Source: Fonsecaea monophora (Eukaryota > Ascomycota > Eurotiomycetes > Chaetothyriales > Herpotrichiellaceae). Taken from it: a stretch of 64,000 bases of DNA. This document shows, piece by piece, positions 21,992 through 33,670 of the stretch. The number at the start of each line of letters is the position of its first letter. Positions within the stretch are counted from its first letter, which is position 1. Location of the stretch: assembly GCF_001642475.1 (NCBI RefSeq), contig NW_019174030.1:1-64000 (forward strand), written 5' to 3'. Position numbers and translations under genes: made by a program. The notes beneath the pieces were generated by a model, which saw only the letters and a program-made list of their open reading frames with translations, did not search any database and was not told the origin of the DNA.

Positions 21992-23277
21992 ATGCCACCT
22001 TCGTCCACCTCATCAACTGTGGCAACTCCTGCTACCAACGGCCTGTCAACGTCTTCACCGTCCTCCACGAAGACAACACCTAACGGCTCCAAAACGGAAC
22101 CCAAGCCCATCAAACTTAGGGCTGCCTGTAACCACTGTTTCTCGGCAAAGGTAATGTGCTTCGACCCCTGGCTGCTCGCGATCTCCTCCACTAACATGGA
22201 CGGAACCAGGTTCGATGTGACGGGAATAAAGAAGGATGTCGTAGGTGCTCTGAAAAAAGATTGTCTTGCGTCTACAGCGAATCTCGAGTCGGGAAAGTGG
22301 TGGGCAAACGACGAAAGCGACCCATTGACGACTCGATCGGCACCATCAACTCCCAGTCGTGGATCATCCATAATTCGCTCCCTATACAGTCTATCCCGTC
22401 ACCAGCTACCACCCATGGCTCAGATGAACCGGGCAGGAGACAGGGCAACCCCCCTACCTGGTCCTCCTTTATCGTCAACGGCGATCCTGCATTTCTAACT
22501 TTCGACGAAGCTACAGAGTCAATGGGCGCTTTGGATATGGCAGACAACCGAAGTTACTCAATAGCCAGTGACCTCAGCTTTTTCAACAACAGCGGACTAC
22601 CTACACCGGGACTCAGTCCTCCTCAATTTACCCGATATCTGTCACCCGCTCAACTTGAAACCCGGCCTATGTCGAGACAGTCTTCGTGTCCGGTTGACCC
22701 GTCAAGGCTACAACCCCCAGTTTATGGCGCACCACTTCCTCGAAACGGCGAGCTGGGGCTGGAAGATGAAGAGACTGTGTGCATCAAGCTGCTCGCCCAT
22801 CTCAAAAAGCATTCGTCCGATGAGTCCCAGCCACGGGAGATGCAAATTGAGCTATTGAAGAAGAGTAACGCTGCTGTACGGAGGATATTACGCAGCAAAT
22901 CGGTCCGAGCTGACTACTCATGCCACTTGCTACTCTCAAACATCATCAATCACCTGGTTCGGTTGTGTGAGCGACTTTGCCAAGGCAGACTGGAGGAGTG
23001 TGGCCTTGTGCACATGGAGTGTCAGTTCCTCCAAGAACAAGTCCACTTTGAGGCCATGCCAGGCTTCTTCGACACCCCTGTCCCGTCAGCTGTTCCCACG
23101 CCAGACCAGGACCTGCTGGGGAGTCTGGTCAAAGAGGTAATCGTGTTCACTTCGATCGTGGGCGATTTTCTGAAGAAAAAGCCGCTCTACGGGTTTCAAC
23201 ATCTCGGTCGGCACGAGACATTTCATGTGGAGTTAGAACAGAGGCTGAAGAAGGCCAGTGTCTTGCTGAAACCCTGA
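21992..23277 (+). CDS. Zn2Cys6 (GAL4-type) transcription factor
   Basis: Exons 21992..22150 and 22210..23277, with a 59-nt phase-0 intron (GTAATG..ACCAG) inside the DNA-binding domain; 408 residues. Splicing restores the cluster: CNHCFSAK ends exon 1 and VRCDGNKEGCRRCSEKRLSC opens exon 2, giving C-x2-C-x6-C-x6-C-x2-C-x6-C at about residues 43-70, exactly the Zn2Cys6 spacing. The domain would bind CGG-type half sites. The rest has Ser/Pro-rich linkers (GLPTPGLSPP) and a C-terminal helical region (CHLLLSNIINHLVRLCERLC, HMECQFLQEQV) resembling the AflR-like C-terminal regulatory region of many small fungal regulators. No target-gene cluster adjoins it. An alternative upstream start at 21909 would need a weak GTTGGT donor, so I chose 21992. 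It follows a very long gene-free upstream block. Confidence 0.88.
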
Positions 23278-24132
23278 CGAGGCACTTGGTACGAGCAGGA
23301 TGCCGTGATATGCGGTGGGGGGGGCTTTGGGCCAGACAAAATGACATACATGACACGGGACAATGTGAGATGATGATACCTGGATGTGCTAGCCCACCTT
23401 GGCTTCTTTCATGTTTTGTCTGGATTGCGTTATGGGGGCCCTTTTTCACACCCTACACAGTATCTGTGCATGTTGTCTCTGTTTTTCCGCTCTTTGGCAA
23501 TAGCTAGGCCACCCACGGCCACAGGTGGTTTACTTACCACTACTAATCAAAATGTCACAAACTTGCCAAGCCCGCAGAGGAGCCACGGAGCCTCCCATGC
23601 CTCCCTGCGCTTCCTGCCTTCCTGCCACTTGCCTCTCCCCCCACAAGTGTCAGCTTTTGGCGTCCGCAGTTGTTAGTGGAGAGGAGCCCTACGACTATGA
23701 ACTAAGTCGTAATGGCGCCTGATTGGCGGTCTCTGCGGCCAAATGGTCGCTTCCTGCTTCTACTCATCCTGCCCATCATCATCCTACAGACCCATCGGTG
23801 CCATCTCCGGAAGTTGTTGATCTACGGTACATGCTCGCGGGATGAGCTTGTCAGAACTTGAAGTCTCCTGTTCAAAAGTCCGCCTGGTGATTACAGATTG
23901 AGGATCAAGGCTGCCATACTTCCCTCCTGCCTTGCCTGGTGCCAATCGATCGCTTCCGGACCTGCGTCCTTTGGCATGACCCTGTCTGGCGTTGGTTTTG
24001 TGCTGTATCAGAACCTCCCCCGGCGGACTTCAGTCCCCCAAACAGTGTCTGTCAAATGTGGGCCGTGACACATTGTCAACGGACTCTGATCTCCAACGCC
24101 TGCTCTGAGACCGCTCAAACACACGGTGCAAG
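23278..24132. other. Intergenic between the regulator and the mannosidase gene
   Basis: No gene seen; a G-run lies near 23315-23325. The leader before 24133 has no distinctive motif. Confidence 0.5.
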
Positions 24133-26880
24133 ATGATGCGTCTCCGACGCTATCGGTTGTTTGTGCTAGTGGCTGTGGTTGCAATCGTGTCTGTCTACCA
24201 GCTGACTCGAGTCAGTGACTGGAAGAACCCTTCACTCGAGGCCCTGGTGGGCCTGAGGAACGATCATGCTACTAAACAAATCGGTTCCAGCACAGATTTC
24301 TCAGAGACGCTTTCTGACCCTGCTTCCGCGCCAGAACTGCTTGAGCAGCCTCAAGGACAACCGGCGCATCCTGCCCTACCACCAGTTGATTCACCAGGAA
24401 TCGCTCCTGCACCTCCACCTCTACAAGTGACCACTACATCGCTCTCGAGTTCCTCGACCGCTGCACAGCCTACCGTGACCAAGGACGAGCTGTTTACCCA
24501 ACAACCGCCTTTCGATGATGAAGGTGATGAAGAAGCTGGTGACCGTGGACAAAGCAGGCATCGAGTCAATCCTCAGCCCGTGGAACAGGGGAGAGCATAT
24601 TGGATACAACAAGAGGAGCATTTCCCAATACCCGCAGAGAGTCTGATTCCACTGCCGACCGACAGCGATTCCAAGGTGCTCCCCAAAGTCCAATATAGCT
24701 TTGGGAGAGAGAACCCTTCGATAAAGACAGATCGCCTTCAGAAGCAGGCCGTGATCAGGGAGGCGTTCGAGCATGCTTGGTTCGGCTATAAGAACTACTC
24801 TCTGCCTCACGATGAGCTAAAGCCCATATCGAAAGACGTGGGAGATCCGTTCAATGGGTGGGGTGCGACTCTAGTGGACTCGTTAGACGCTCTCTGGATC
24901 ATGGGGTTGCGCGATGAATTCCACGATGCAGTTGCGGCAGTAAGCCAGATTGACTTCAAGACGTCGGCAAGAAAAGACATTCCTCTCTTCGAGACGACGA
25001 TCCGCTATCTTGGAGGGTTGATTGCAGCTTACGATCTCAGCTCAGGGAAATATCCAGTCTTGCTTGACAAAGCGGTTGAACTCGCTGATATCCTGATGGG
25101 AGCCTTTGATACGCCCAACAGAATGCCTGCAGTTTTTTATCACTGGACGCCATCCTCTACGTCCCGGCCACACAGGGGCAGTGAGCACACGGTGTTGGCA
25201 GAAATAGGCTCCCTCGCAGTCGAGTTCACGAGACTGGCTCAAATTACCCGGGAAACCAGGTATTACGATGCTATTGCACGCGTCACCAATGCCCTGGAGG
25301 AGTGGCAGATGAAAACGACTTTCCCGGGTCTGTGGCCCTTGAAGCTGGATGCATCCGGCTGTAAAAAGCCCCAAGCCGTTTCCAAATCGGCAGCCGATGA
25401 GGATGAATGGTTGGAAGATGACGCCTCTGTTGGCCTGAAAGATAGCCGCGCAGTGGTGTCTACGGAGGAGGGACCAGACACGGACAGCCCGCGCGAGCCC
25501 GGTGATAGCCCCTCGGTCATGTTGACCAAGCGACAACAGCTTTCATCACCACTCTCGGCCAAAAAATCCACGATGAAGGATAGCAAGGTCAATGCGGCTG
25601 AACATATGCCTTTGCCGCTAGTCGACGCCGACGCCGACGAAGACAATGATGACCACGAGCATTGCGAAGCACAAGGTCTGAGCACTGAACCTGATTCGAC
25701 CACCCACACCTACGGGATCGGTTCGATGGCGGATTCCACGTATGAATACTTTCCAAAGGAATATGCGCTGCTGGGCGGCATGAATGAGCAGTACAAACGT
25801 TTATACCTTGATGCCATGAAGATTGTTCGGGAAGAATTACTCTTTCGACCTATGACAAAGGAGAACCATGATATTCTTTTTCTGGCGAAGCAGAACATCT
25901 CCCCCAAGGCCAAGGATCCTGCCAAGAGGAAAGTAACAATCTATGAGGGAACGCACCTGGGATGTTTTGCTGGAGGCATGTTTGGCCTGGGGGCTAAGCT
26001 GTTCGACATCCCTTCGGATATGGTCATTGCAGAGAAGCTCACCAACGCGTGCGTGTGGGCTTACGCGTCCACACCCGTGGGTGTCATGGCCGAAGAATTC
26101 GAGCTTGTGCCCTGCGAGAGTCTCACCTCGTGTAAGTGGAATGAAAGCAGATGGTATGAAGCGCTGGACCCGAGGCTTGAAGAAAGAATGCGGGCGGTTG
26201 AGACTTACAATGTGCATCAACAAAAGCTATATGAACAGCCACTAACTGGCCTGAACGATGTCCTGGATAATGAAGATGAGTTCGTTGTCTCACAGATGGA
26301 TCTGGGTTCCCGCTTGAAGAAGAGGAACCCGCAGACAGATTTCAAAGGAGAAGAACGGACAGAGACGATTTCTTCGGTTGATGCGGGTACGTACGCAAAA
26401 CAAGTGCACCCTCTCTCGTTTACACCGCGGGTCGCGCTGTCACACGAAGAATATGTTGCGGCCAAAATCCAGGAAGAGCGACTAGCTCCAGGGTATACAC
26501 GGATCAAGGCGCGGGACTACCGGCTCCGACCTGAGGCCATCGAGTCAGTCTTTATTATGTACCGGCTAACAGGAGATGAGACTTGGAGAGACAAAGGATG
26601 GGCTATGTTCAACGCAGTCGACAAGGCAACGAGGACAGAGATTGCCCACGCAGGCATCAGGGACGTGACCAGCCGACTGATGGAGCAGCAAGATTCTATG
26701 GAATCCTTCTGGCTCGCCGAGACGTTGAAATATTACTATCTCTTGTTCAGTGAACCGGACTTGATCAGCCTCGACGACTACGTTTTGTAAGTGATCTCCA
26801 CAAGGCTCTGCTGAGAGTGTACCGACTAACCAGATGGATGCAGCAATACGGAAGCACACCCATTCAAACGACCCAAGTGA
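24133..26880 (+). CDS. GH47 class I alpha-1,2-mannosidase, type II membrane protein
   Basis: Exon 1 24133..26786 and a 37-nt last exon 26844..26880 (57-nt intron, GTAAGT..GATGCAG, branch GACTAACC); 896 residues. The short exon supplies FNTEAHPFKRPK. The Thr in TEAHP is the calcium ligand of GH47 enzymes, so the unspliced frame would lack an essential residue. A signal anchor lies at residues ~7-25, followed by a disordered stem to ~190. GH47 blocks are DPFNGWGATLVDSLDALWIMG, PLFETTIRYLGGLIAAYDLS, VLAEIGSLAVEFTRLA, GSMADSTYEYFPKEYALLGG and HLGCFAGGMFGLG. Two inserts interrupt the catalytic domain: an acidic Ser-rich one at about 425-530 and another at about 700-770. The enzyme should trim alpha-1,2-mannose from N-glycans in the ER or Golgi. 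The inserts and length set it apart from compact secreted GH47 enzymes; an EDEM-like role is possible but not shown. Confidence 0.93.
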
Positions 26881-27838
26881 TCATTTTGTCTATGATGACA
26901 CTTTAATCGGAATATGCACACACCAAGGGAGACAGCATCTTCTGTGTAAAAAGTCTGGGATAGCCACAGCATTTATACGGTGTTTGGAGTAAGGACAAAT
27001 TGGACAGCGGACCTTACATTTCTCTGGATACTTTCCTTATCAGCAGTCTCGACAGACGGCGCTATAGAAAAGGTGTGTTGTGGCAACTCACCATTGTCCC
27101 CCTGTTGTGGACAGGGGGCGGGACCAGAACGCTGGAGAGAGAATTTGCGTACGATGCACTCTCGTATATAGGTGGAGGTGGACTTCTGTGCAGTGACTAC
27201 ATGTACACAGAGCGTGCTTTAGGTTGCATATAGCTAGCCTGTATCATAGGCATGACAGGTACCAGTAGGTAGAATGTTAGGCTAATAGGCGCCTTAGGTG
27301 CCCCTAATGAGGTGGTTAGGTCACGCTGGAGGTTCGTGGGCAGGCGAAAGAGTATTGATTGACCCGCGGGGATCCGGGCCGATGCCTAAGCAACGTTGCT
27401 TCTCGTTAATGCTGTTTACCTACTTGGACCGCTTAGGCGTCTTAGCTTGTGTGGCCGGCTCTTTTTTGCCTGCCTTCCCTGCCCACTTCTTCCCACGTGC
27501 ATCCCCGTTGCCGTCACCCGTTACAGACATTGTGACGTTGGGCGTCATGTCATGTGTTCGGAACTCCTCTGGCGTCCTCGAAATCCTACCCCAAACTTGG
27601 AATCAGTTCGCTCCACATCAAATCCGCACCCAGCACCGTGACTTGTGAATATCTCGCCCTCCGTACCAACAGACAAGTACAGCTCCTTCGTCGCCATGTG
27701 TTGCTATAGGACCGGTCGCTTCTGTTGCCCCGACATCTCTGCGCCTTTGATCGTATGAGGGGAGCATCTGAATTGTTTCTGCACACGCTCCTTTGACCAA
27801 CTTTGACCTACCAAAGACGATATGAAGCTGAACGTAGC
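26881..27838. other. Intergenic between the mannosidase and LDB17-like genes
   Basis: No gene supported. 27235-27300 has AGGTACCAGTAGGTAG words like those of the large block. Frames at 27298-27648 lack coding character. Confidence 0.5.
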
Positions 27839-30800
27839 ATGGAACACGAGGTTTCTTATAACTTCGAGGACGAGGACCAGTTTTGGACCGGTACGAACAC
27901 CCCCCCTCCGCAGTCCAGGACCAGGTTGTCTGATTGATTTTGACTCTTTAGCTCTCGAAGAGACAATCTCCCGAGAATGCACTACGCATGATAGCATCGA
28001 CGATACATTGCGATCCTACATAGAACTCATTGGGTTCTGTCGGGGTATGTGGTACCACACCTTGAGAAAAGAAGCGAAGATACCCAGGCTCATCGTACTC
28101 CCATACCAAATCCAGGACGCTTTCTTCTCAGCGACAATGATCTCGTTCGCTGTGCCTTCAAGCTCCAAGAGTCGTCACTCTTCGCGACCCACGCCGACTA
28201 TATCCGCCGACAATTCGTTCAGTGTCTGATCGAGGTTGGTGGAAGAAAAGCGGGATGCAGGCCAAAACAGAGGCTGATACATTACGTGCGCAGGATGACG
28301 AGCCAAACGTCGTGCTAGTATCAACGTCCTTCCTCATCACCCATGCACAATTGCACGAAAGGACATACGAGCTATTGAACGACGAAGGGGCATTCCCAAG
28401 ATTGATCCATCTCATTTCGAGTCCGAAGCGACATGGCCACGAAGGAATCCACAGACTGCTCATGGAGCTGCTGTACGAGATGTCGCGCATACAAAAGATT
28501 AAAACAGGTGACCTGGGTACGTAGGCGATTTCGAAGACACGGCACTCGGCTTCCCCATGGCAAAGACTGATTTCGCCACGTGAACACAGCGCTTGTCGAT
28601 GATGACTTTGTCAAGATGTTGTTTGAGATTATCGAACAGGTTTCGGACGACGTCAATGACCCATATCACTATCCCACCATTCGAGTTTTGGTAAGCTCAC
28701 CGAGTCCTTGGATTAAGCGACACGCAATTGACTGTTTCTTCAGCTTGTGCTCAATGAGCAGTTCATGGTTGCTGCCCACGACCCGGCCAATGGTCAGGCT
28801 GCGGTCCCTCTTACCAACAAGGTGATCAAGGTCTTGTCTGCCCACGGCAGTGAGTACAAGACCTTTGGGGAGAACATTATCCTACTGCTAAACCGTGAAG
28901 GTATTGTCTTCCAACGTGGCTACGATGGCTCTTGTACACTGACGTTAGCAGATGAAACCTCGTTGCAGCTTCTGACCCTCAAGTTGCTCTACCTCCTCTT
29001 CACGACTCCCCCCACTTATGAGTACTTCTACACCAACGACCTGCGTGTCTTGGTTGATATATTGGTTCGGAACCTCCTGGATCTGCCTGAAGAGGCATCG
29101 TCCTTACGCCATACCTATCTTCGAGTTCTATATCCACTTCTTGAACATACCCAACTACAGTATCCTCCACATTATAAGAGGGACGAAATCCGCAAATTAT
29201 TGGTTGTCTTGGGCGGAGGCAATCTTGCAGATCAAAACGGCTCCCATGAGGGTTTGCAGCATTGGGGCCATTTTGACGATGTTGACGAGACGACCAAACG
29301 GCTCGTCAAGCGATGCGAAGGAGTCAGTTGGCTCATTGATCCGGAAACTGAGCCCCCGGTACAAGCAGAATCTCCAATTGATGAAGGAGCCTCTGATATA
29401 TCATCGCCAACCTCTCCGTCGAAAGCACTCCCACCGGCCCTTCCAGCACCTCGGAAATTGAAGAAACGAAACTCGTCCAAAGGCTCCACATTGACCATTG
29501 GTCAGTATCTCACCCCTCGACTCGAAGGAGCCCGACAATCCAGTTTGAGTATGATGGAGGTTGCAGCGCAAAAAGAGAAACCAGGAGTTATCACCCCAAG
29601 TAGGAACCCTGGACTGAAAAATAATCTTCGGGCAGTTATAATGCAAAAGAAGGAGAAACCTCCACCGCCTCAAGCCAGGAGATCTGCCTTTACGCGTATG
29701 AAGGCGGAAAGAATGGAGAGCGATGCCGAAATTGCGAAGATAGAGCTACCGAAAGCGGAGCCTGCGCCAAAGGTTGAGGCTGAAGCTCGTACTCAATCCA
29801 ACAACCATCACCATCGTCACCCACCTATTCCCTTCCATCACCACCATCACCATCATAAGGACCATGGTGTAGCCTCTTCATCGGTGGCGGCGGAGGAGAA
29901 AGATCAAGAAAAGGCTCAGCCGCCTCCTATTCCCTCTCATCATAAAGGCCACCATTTTGGCAAGAAGCCCCCACCTACGCCAAAAGCACGGCGCAGGCGT
30001 GGTAGGGAGGGTAGTGGTGATAGCACAAGAGAACCAGGCAAATTCAGCTCCAATCTGCCGTCCATTGTCACAACGACAGCAGCCGGCCAAAGAATTGTGG
30101 AACAATCCCCCTTCTCACCGGTGGAGAAGGCCTTCAGCCCCTCGGAGCCGGACTCCGCCTCAACAATCGACAGTCGTATGAAGCTCCCGGTCAGCGAGGC
30201 GCTAGAACAGGCACAAACAGCAGCCCTAGCACAGATTGAGGAGTCATTGGAGCACGTCGAGCTCAAAGAGGAGGTCCTGGGAGACCTGTCGGTAGCAGAG
30301 GGGAAGCCGGAGTCGCCTACAGTGAGAGAAGGTCAGCAGAACGATGCTGCACCTAACAGCTCACATGATCTTCCCCGAGAGGAGGACCCGGTAGACAGGA
30401 AACAAGACCGACCAGGCATGTCCCGCGCGCATTCTCAGGAAGAGATCGACCAGCAGTTTCACGATGCTGTTCCCAATCAGCCGCTCTCGCAATCTCAATC
30501 TCAAACACACTCTCCGACACCATCCATATTTCTCACCCAATCCCAAACATTATCTCCGTACCCGACTGCTGGAGGGACGACCACGCCTCCCGAACCAAAA
30601 ACACCTTCCGTCACCATTACCATGGCCACTGGGACGGCAGGAGTCAATACAATGCAGCCGACTCAGACACAGCCACAGCAAATGTCCAGGATGGTCCTCA
30701 CCCCGCCTGCGCAAGAGCCGTCTCGGGGAGTCCCGGGCCCACAGTATGAATTGGAAAGGAGCCCGTTCCTGACCGACGAGGAGGTCGAGGAAGAAGAGAT

Positions 30801-30852
30801 GGACCCCGTCGACGAAGATGAACGCGAAAGCGAACGCGAACGGGAACGATGA
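27839..30852 (+). CDS. ldb17: SPIN90/Ldb17/Dip1-family actin-patch protein
   Basis: Seven exons: 27839..27890, 27952..28044, 28116..28234, 28294..28516, 28590..28690, 28744..28900 and 28949..30852; about 882 residues. Frame and phase agree at every junction. The order of family blocks is THDSIDDTLRSYIELI, LFATHADYIRRQFVQCLIE, TYELLNDEGAFPRLIHLI, HRLLMELLYEMSRIQ, LVDDDFVKMLFEIIEQ, SDDVNDPYHYPTIRVL, LVLNEQFMVA, then DETSLQLLTLKLLYLLFTT and YEYFYTNDLRVLVDIL. This is the armadillo-like SPIN90/Ldb17 domain, which in fission yeast Dip1 activates Arp2/3 without a mother filament to start endocytic actin patches. The C-terminal half is disordered, with a seven-His run (near 29840), Pro-rich SH3-ligand-like PPPIP and KKPPPTP, and a charged ESERERER end. 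The intron at 28901 is a multiple of three long, and its acceptor may be 28948 or 28951. The donor at 28235 (GTTGGT) is weak. Confidence 0.9.
29835..29857 (+). repeat. CAT/CAC codon run encoding seven histidines
   Basis: Within the disordered tail of the Ldb17-like protein. A further His/Pro-rich patch follows at 29935-29960. Confidence 0.7.
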
Positions 30853-32295
30853 GCAAGGGAAAACTCACGTGGCCCCAAAAAAAGGAAGAAGGGCCATGCG
30901 TGTGACAAGCACAACGAGTCGTCAGATACGAGTAGATTGAGTTGGATAGATAGATGGGTATCCGAATGTTTTTGGGTGGCCCTGGCCTGGCCTGGCTTCT
31001 GCAGGTGTGTGCGTGTCTGTATGTGTATGTATGTACATAACGTACACAACATGCACACATACTCGGCAAGGAGGTGGATACCTACCTACCTACCTACCTA
31101 CCCACCTACATACGTATGCCACCGACCAGCCTCCTGTTCACATATACATCCAGTCGTTCATATATATATAAGCAAGCAATTCATTCATCGACATACCTGG
31201 GGGTTCTTCGTGTGAAACTTACGGACTGACTGATTGCCTGATTGATTGACTTGGAAAGCCGCACATTTAGTTAGCTACAGTGATTTCACTCCAGATTTGT
31301 GAAAAGGAATGCTCGGGTCAACGAGTAAGTATATCAAAGGTGTATTGAACCATCACTTGACAACTGGACAGAAGAGACAACGGTGACGACTAGTTTCGTG
31401 GATTGATGCACATGGCCTATCGCCTGCGGTGATTGCTATGAGCTATCTCGTGAGGCCAAGTGACATACATGGCATGAGCGCATAAAAAACACAATAGCCA
31501 AAGCTCTACCCATATCCTGTCCTAGACCGGTCATGCCTGCATGCCTGGAACTGATGGTTGAATATAATGCTCTCATACCACCCATATCCCGTCATACGTA
31601 TTGCACAGTAAACCGAGAAAACTCCATTGATATTGCCGGGAATGCAAGGCTCGAACCGCCATAGAACCATTTCCTCATTTGATGCAGACTAGGGGTTGTT
31701 GGATATCATTCAACTGAAATAGCCTCGTGGAACTCGCAATTGAAGAGCATATGGGGGTGTTGTACCGCTGTGCTCGAACTCCAACCTCTTCCTTGTAGAT
31801 GGGCTATGCAATGCCCGGATCGGGCTGTAGCTCAAGGGCTGAGCGAGTGTTGTTCGCAAGCAAGAGGGTCGACTGATGTTCGGGGTGTTGGGGAATCATG
31901 TCGCCGTCGAAAAGAAAAGAAAACAAGATAGAAAAGCTCATCGGCTACCAGCTGGATTTTCCACATCGAAGTCCATCTCGAACGCCGTAGACGCCGCCGC
32001 CTCGCGGGAGTAACAAGTTTGTTCTTTGTAATGAAGGTGCAATTTGTCCATTGTAGAGAATCGTCGATCGTGCTTCCAATCTTGACAATTACACACGCGG
32101 TTGTCGTACCGTGTGTGGGTTTTCTCCTTGGGTATGCTGAGTTGTCCGTGTAAACTTGCCACTTGGTGCCTCTAACGCCGGGTTTCAGGGTGGATTGATC
32201 TCTTTGTGAATTTGTAAATGCTGTGCAACCGGGTGTAATGTGTGCTCTGGAACAAAAGACTTTCGTCGTCATCATAGGATATGATAGAGCGCAAA
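30853..32295. other. Convergent intergenic region
   Basis: Lies between two genes that end towards each other, so it mainly holds 3' regions. It has tetranucleotide and TA-rich simple repeats at 31010-31170. A D-arm-like fold at about 31828 does not complete a tRNA. No gene seen. Confidence 0.5.
31079..31109 (+). repeat. TACC tetranucleotide microsatellite
   Basis: TACC repeated five times, then the variants CACC and TACA. Confidence 0.85.
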
Positions 32296-33670
32296 TCAGT
32301 GGCCATAAATGCCAAAGTACTGCTCAACACCAAAAGCTCCTGGCGCCTTGTAAGTAGCATCATAGGCCTGGAACAGGAAGATGCCGCCTGGATTCGAGCT
32401 GAATGCATCCTTGAGAGAAGAGATCGCACTCGCCTGGTTGGCAGGGGATGGAACAGCCTGGCCATTAGGTGATCCTTGGTATGGCCAGCCGGACTCCGTG
32501 ACGATGACTTGTTTGCCGTTTGCCTTCTGGGAGATAGGGGCGATCACGCTCTCAACAAAGGTGCCTGCATTATTGGCCGCTGTGTTAGGATCAAAGAAGG
32601 CGTGGGCGTTGACGGCGCAAAAGTCGGATGATTGACAGATCTGAGGATTATTCTGATGCGCGGTGAAAGTGTCCACAGCGACAATGTTCTTGTTGAACCC
32701 AGCCGCCTGCAGAATGGGACGAGCCACAGCGAGAGCAGCGACAACAGCAGCGGCAGAACCACCGGCATTGACCACTTCATTCCCAATGACGACAGTGTCG
32801 ACAGGACCCCAGTTTCCGTTGATCATGCCAATAAGCGTGCTCAAATCACCAGCAACATTGCCGATAGTATTAAGACCCAGCATAACTTGCAGACCTTGAG
32901 CAGCGGCAGCAGCTGTGGCCACACTAAGATCACAGCCAATGTCGTAGAAGCGAATTTTGGAGAATCCTTGACTGGCCAAGAAGCCAAACTCGGAATCCAT
33001 GGTGCCGCGGTCCTTGCAACCATTGCTGCCGATGAGTTCGTAGCAGATACCATAGCCACTGCCAGCTCCGGCACTGGCTCCACCCTTGACGCCTTTGTAT
33101 GAGTTCCCTTTGTCAGCTGCTGCAGCGACGCTTTTTTCAGAGGAGGGGGTATCAGAAGAAGTCGAGGGCTGAATGACGCTCACGACTGGAGGAGGAGAAG
33201 AAGCCGCAGCTTGGGAAGAAGGAGCCGGCGGGGCTGGGGGCGCAGATTCGGGGGTGGGAACTGGGACAGAAGCAGGTGATTCAGACGCATGAGAGGCTGA
33301 CTCGACATGAAAGGGTGAAGCGTGGCCTGGAGGCGGAGTATATGCAGTCGGCACGACCACGGGAGTTGCAGCGGATTGCGAGGCGACAGTGGTTGGAGTT
33401 GGGTGATCACGGTATTCGGTGGACAGGACATTGTTGTACTGATCAACCCAGACGACAGCATTGTTGGCCGTGACAGTAACGACGTCAGTGACAGTCGCAA
33501 AGTCAGTCTCTATGTGGTGGCGCGCAGGATGCCGATGTCGATGATTGCCTCCTATGTCACAGGTAAGCTTCCAACTAGAGCACATCGGAGACGATGAGAG
33601 ACTCACCATGGGGAATTGCCAGCACGACCGGGGCGCACAGAGCAGCCAGATGCAAGTTTGTTGCTCTCAT
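32296..33670 (-). CDS. GH17 cell-wall beta-glucanase/transglycosylase, Scw4/Scw10/Mp65 type
   Basis: Two exons on the minus strand: 33607..33670 and 32296..33551, joined over a 55-nt intron (GTGAGT..ACATAG); 439 residues. Exon 1 is almost entirely a secretion signal (MRATNLHLAALCAPVVLAIP), so an annotation that starts in exon 2 would miss it. The N-terminal part after the signal has HRHRHPARHH, then VTDVVTVTANNAVVWVDQYNN, then a Ser/Pro/Ala-rich linker to about residue 170. The GH17 domain follows: DIGCDLS, the acid/base in VVIGNEVVNAG, DFCAVNAHAFFD, and the nucleophile in VTESGWPYQG, ending with FGVEQYFGIYGH. Proteins of this layout (Scw4, Scw10, Candida Mp65) are secreted, soluble wall-associated enzymes that remodel beta-1,3-glucan. 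No GPI signal seen at the C terminus. Confidence 0.93.

Noticed and set aside
31640..31670. Minus-strand B-box-like GGTTCGAGCC
   Set aside because: The flanking bases do not form a T stem, and no A box or acceptor pairing lies at the right distance.
31821..31895. tRNA-like sequence: A-box-like GTAGCTCAAGGGCTGAGC with a perfect 4-bp D stem
   Set aside because: No anticodon stem of five pairs, no T-arm (GGTTCRANYCC) and no matching acceptor stem follow; a D-arm-like hairpin alone is chance.
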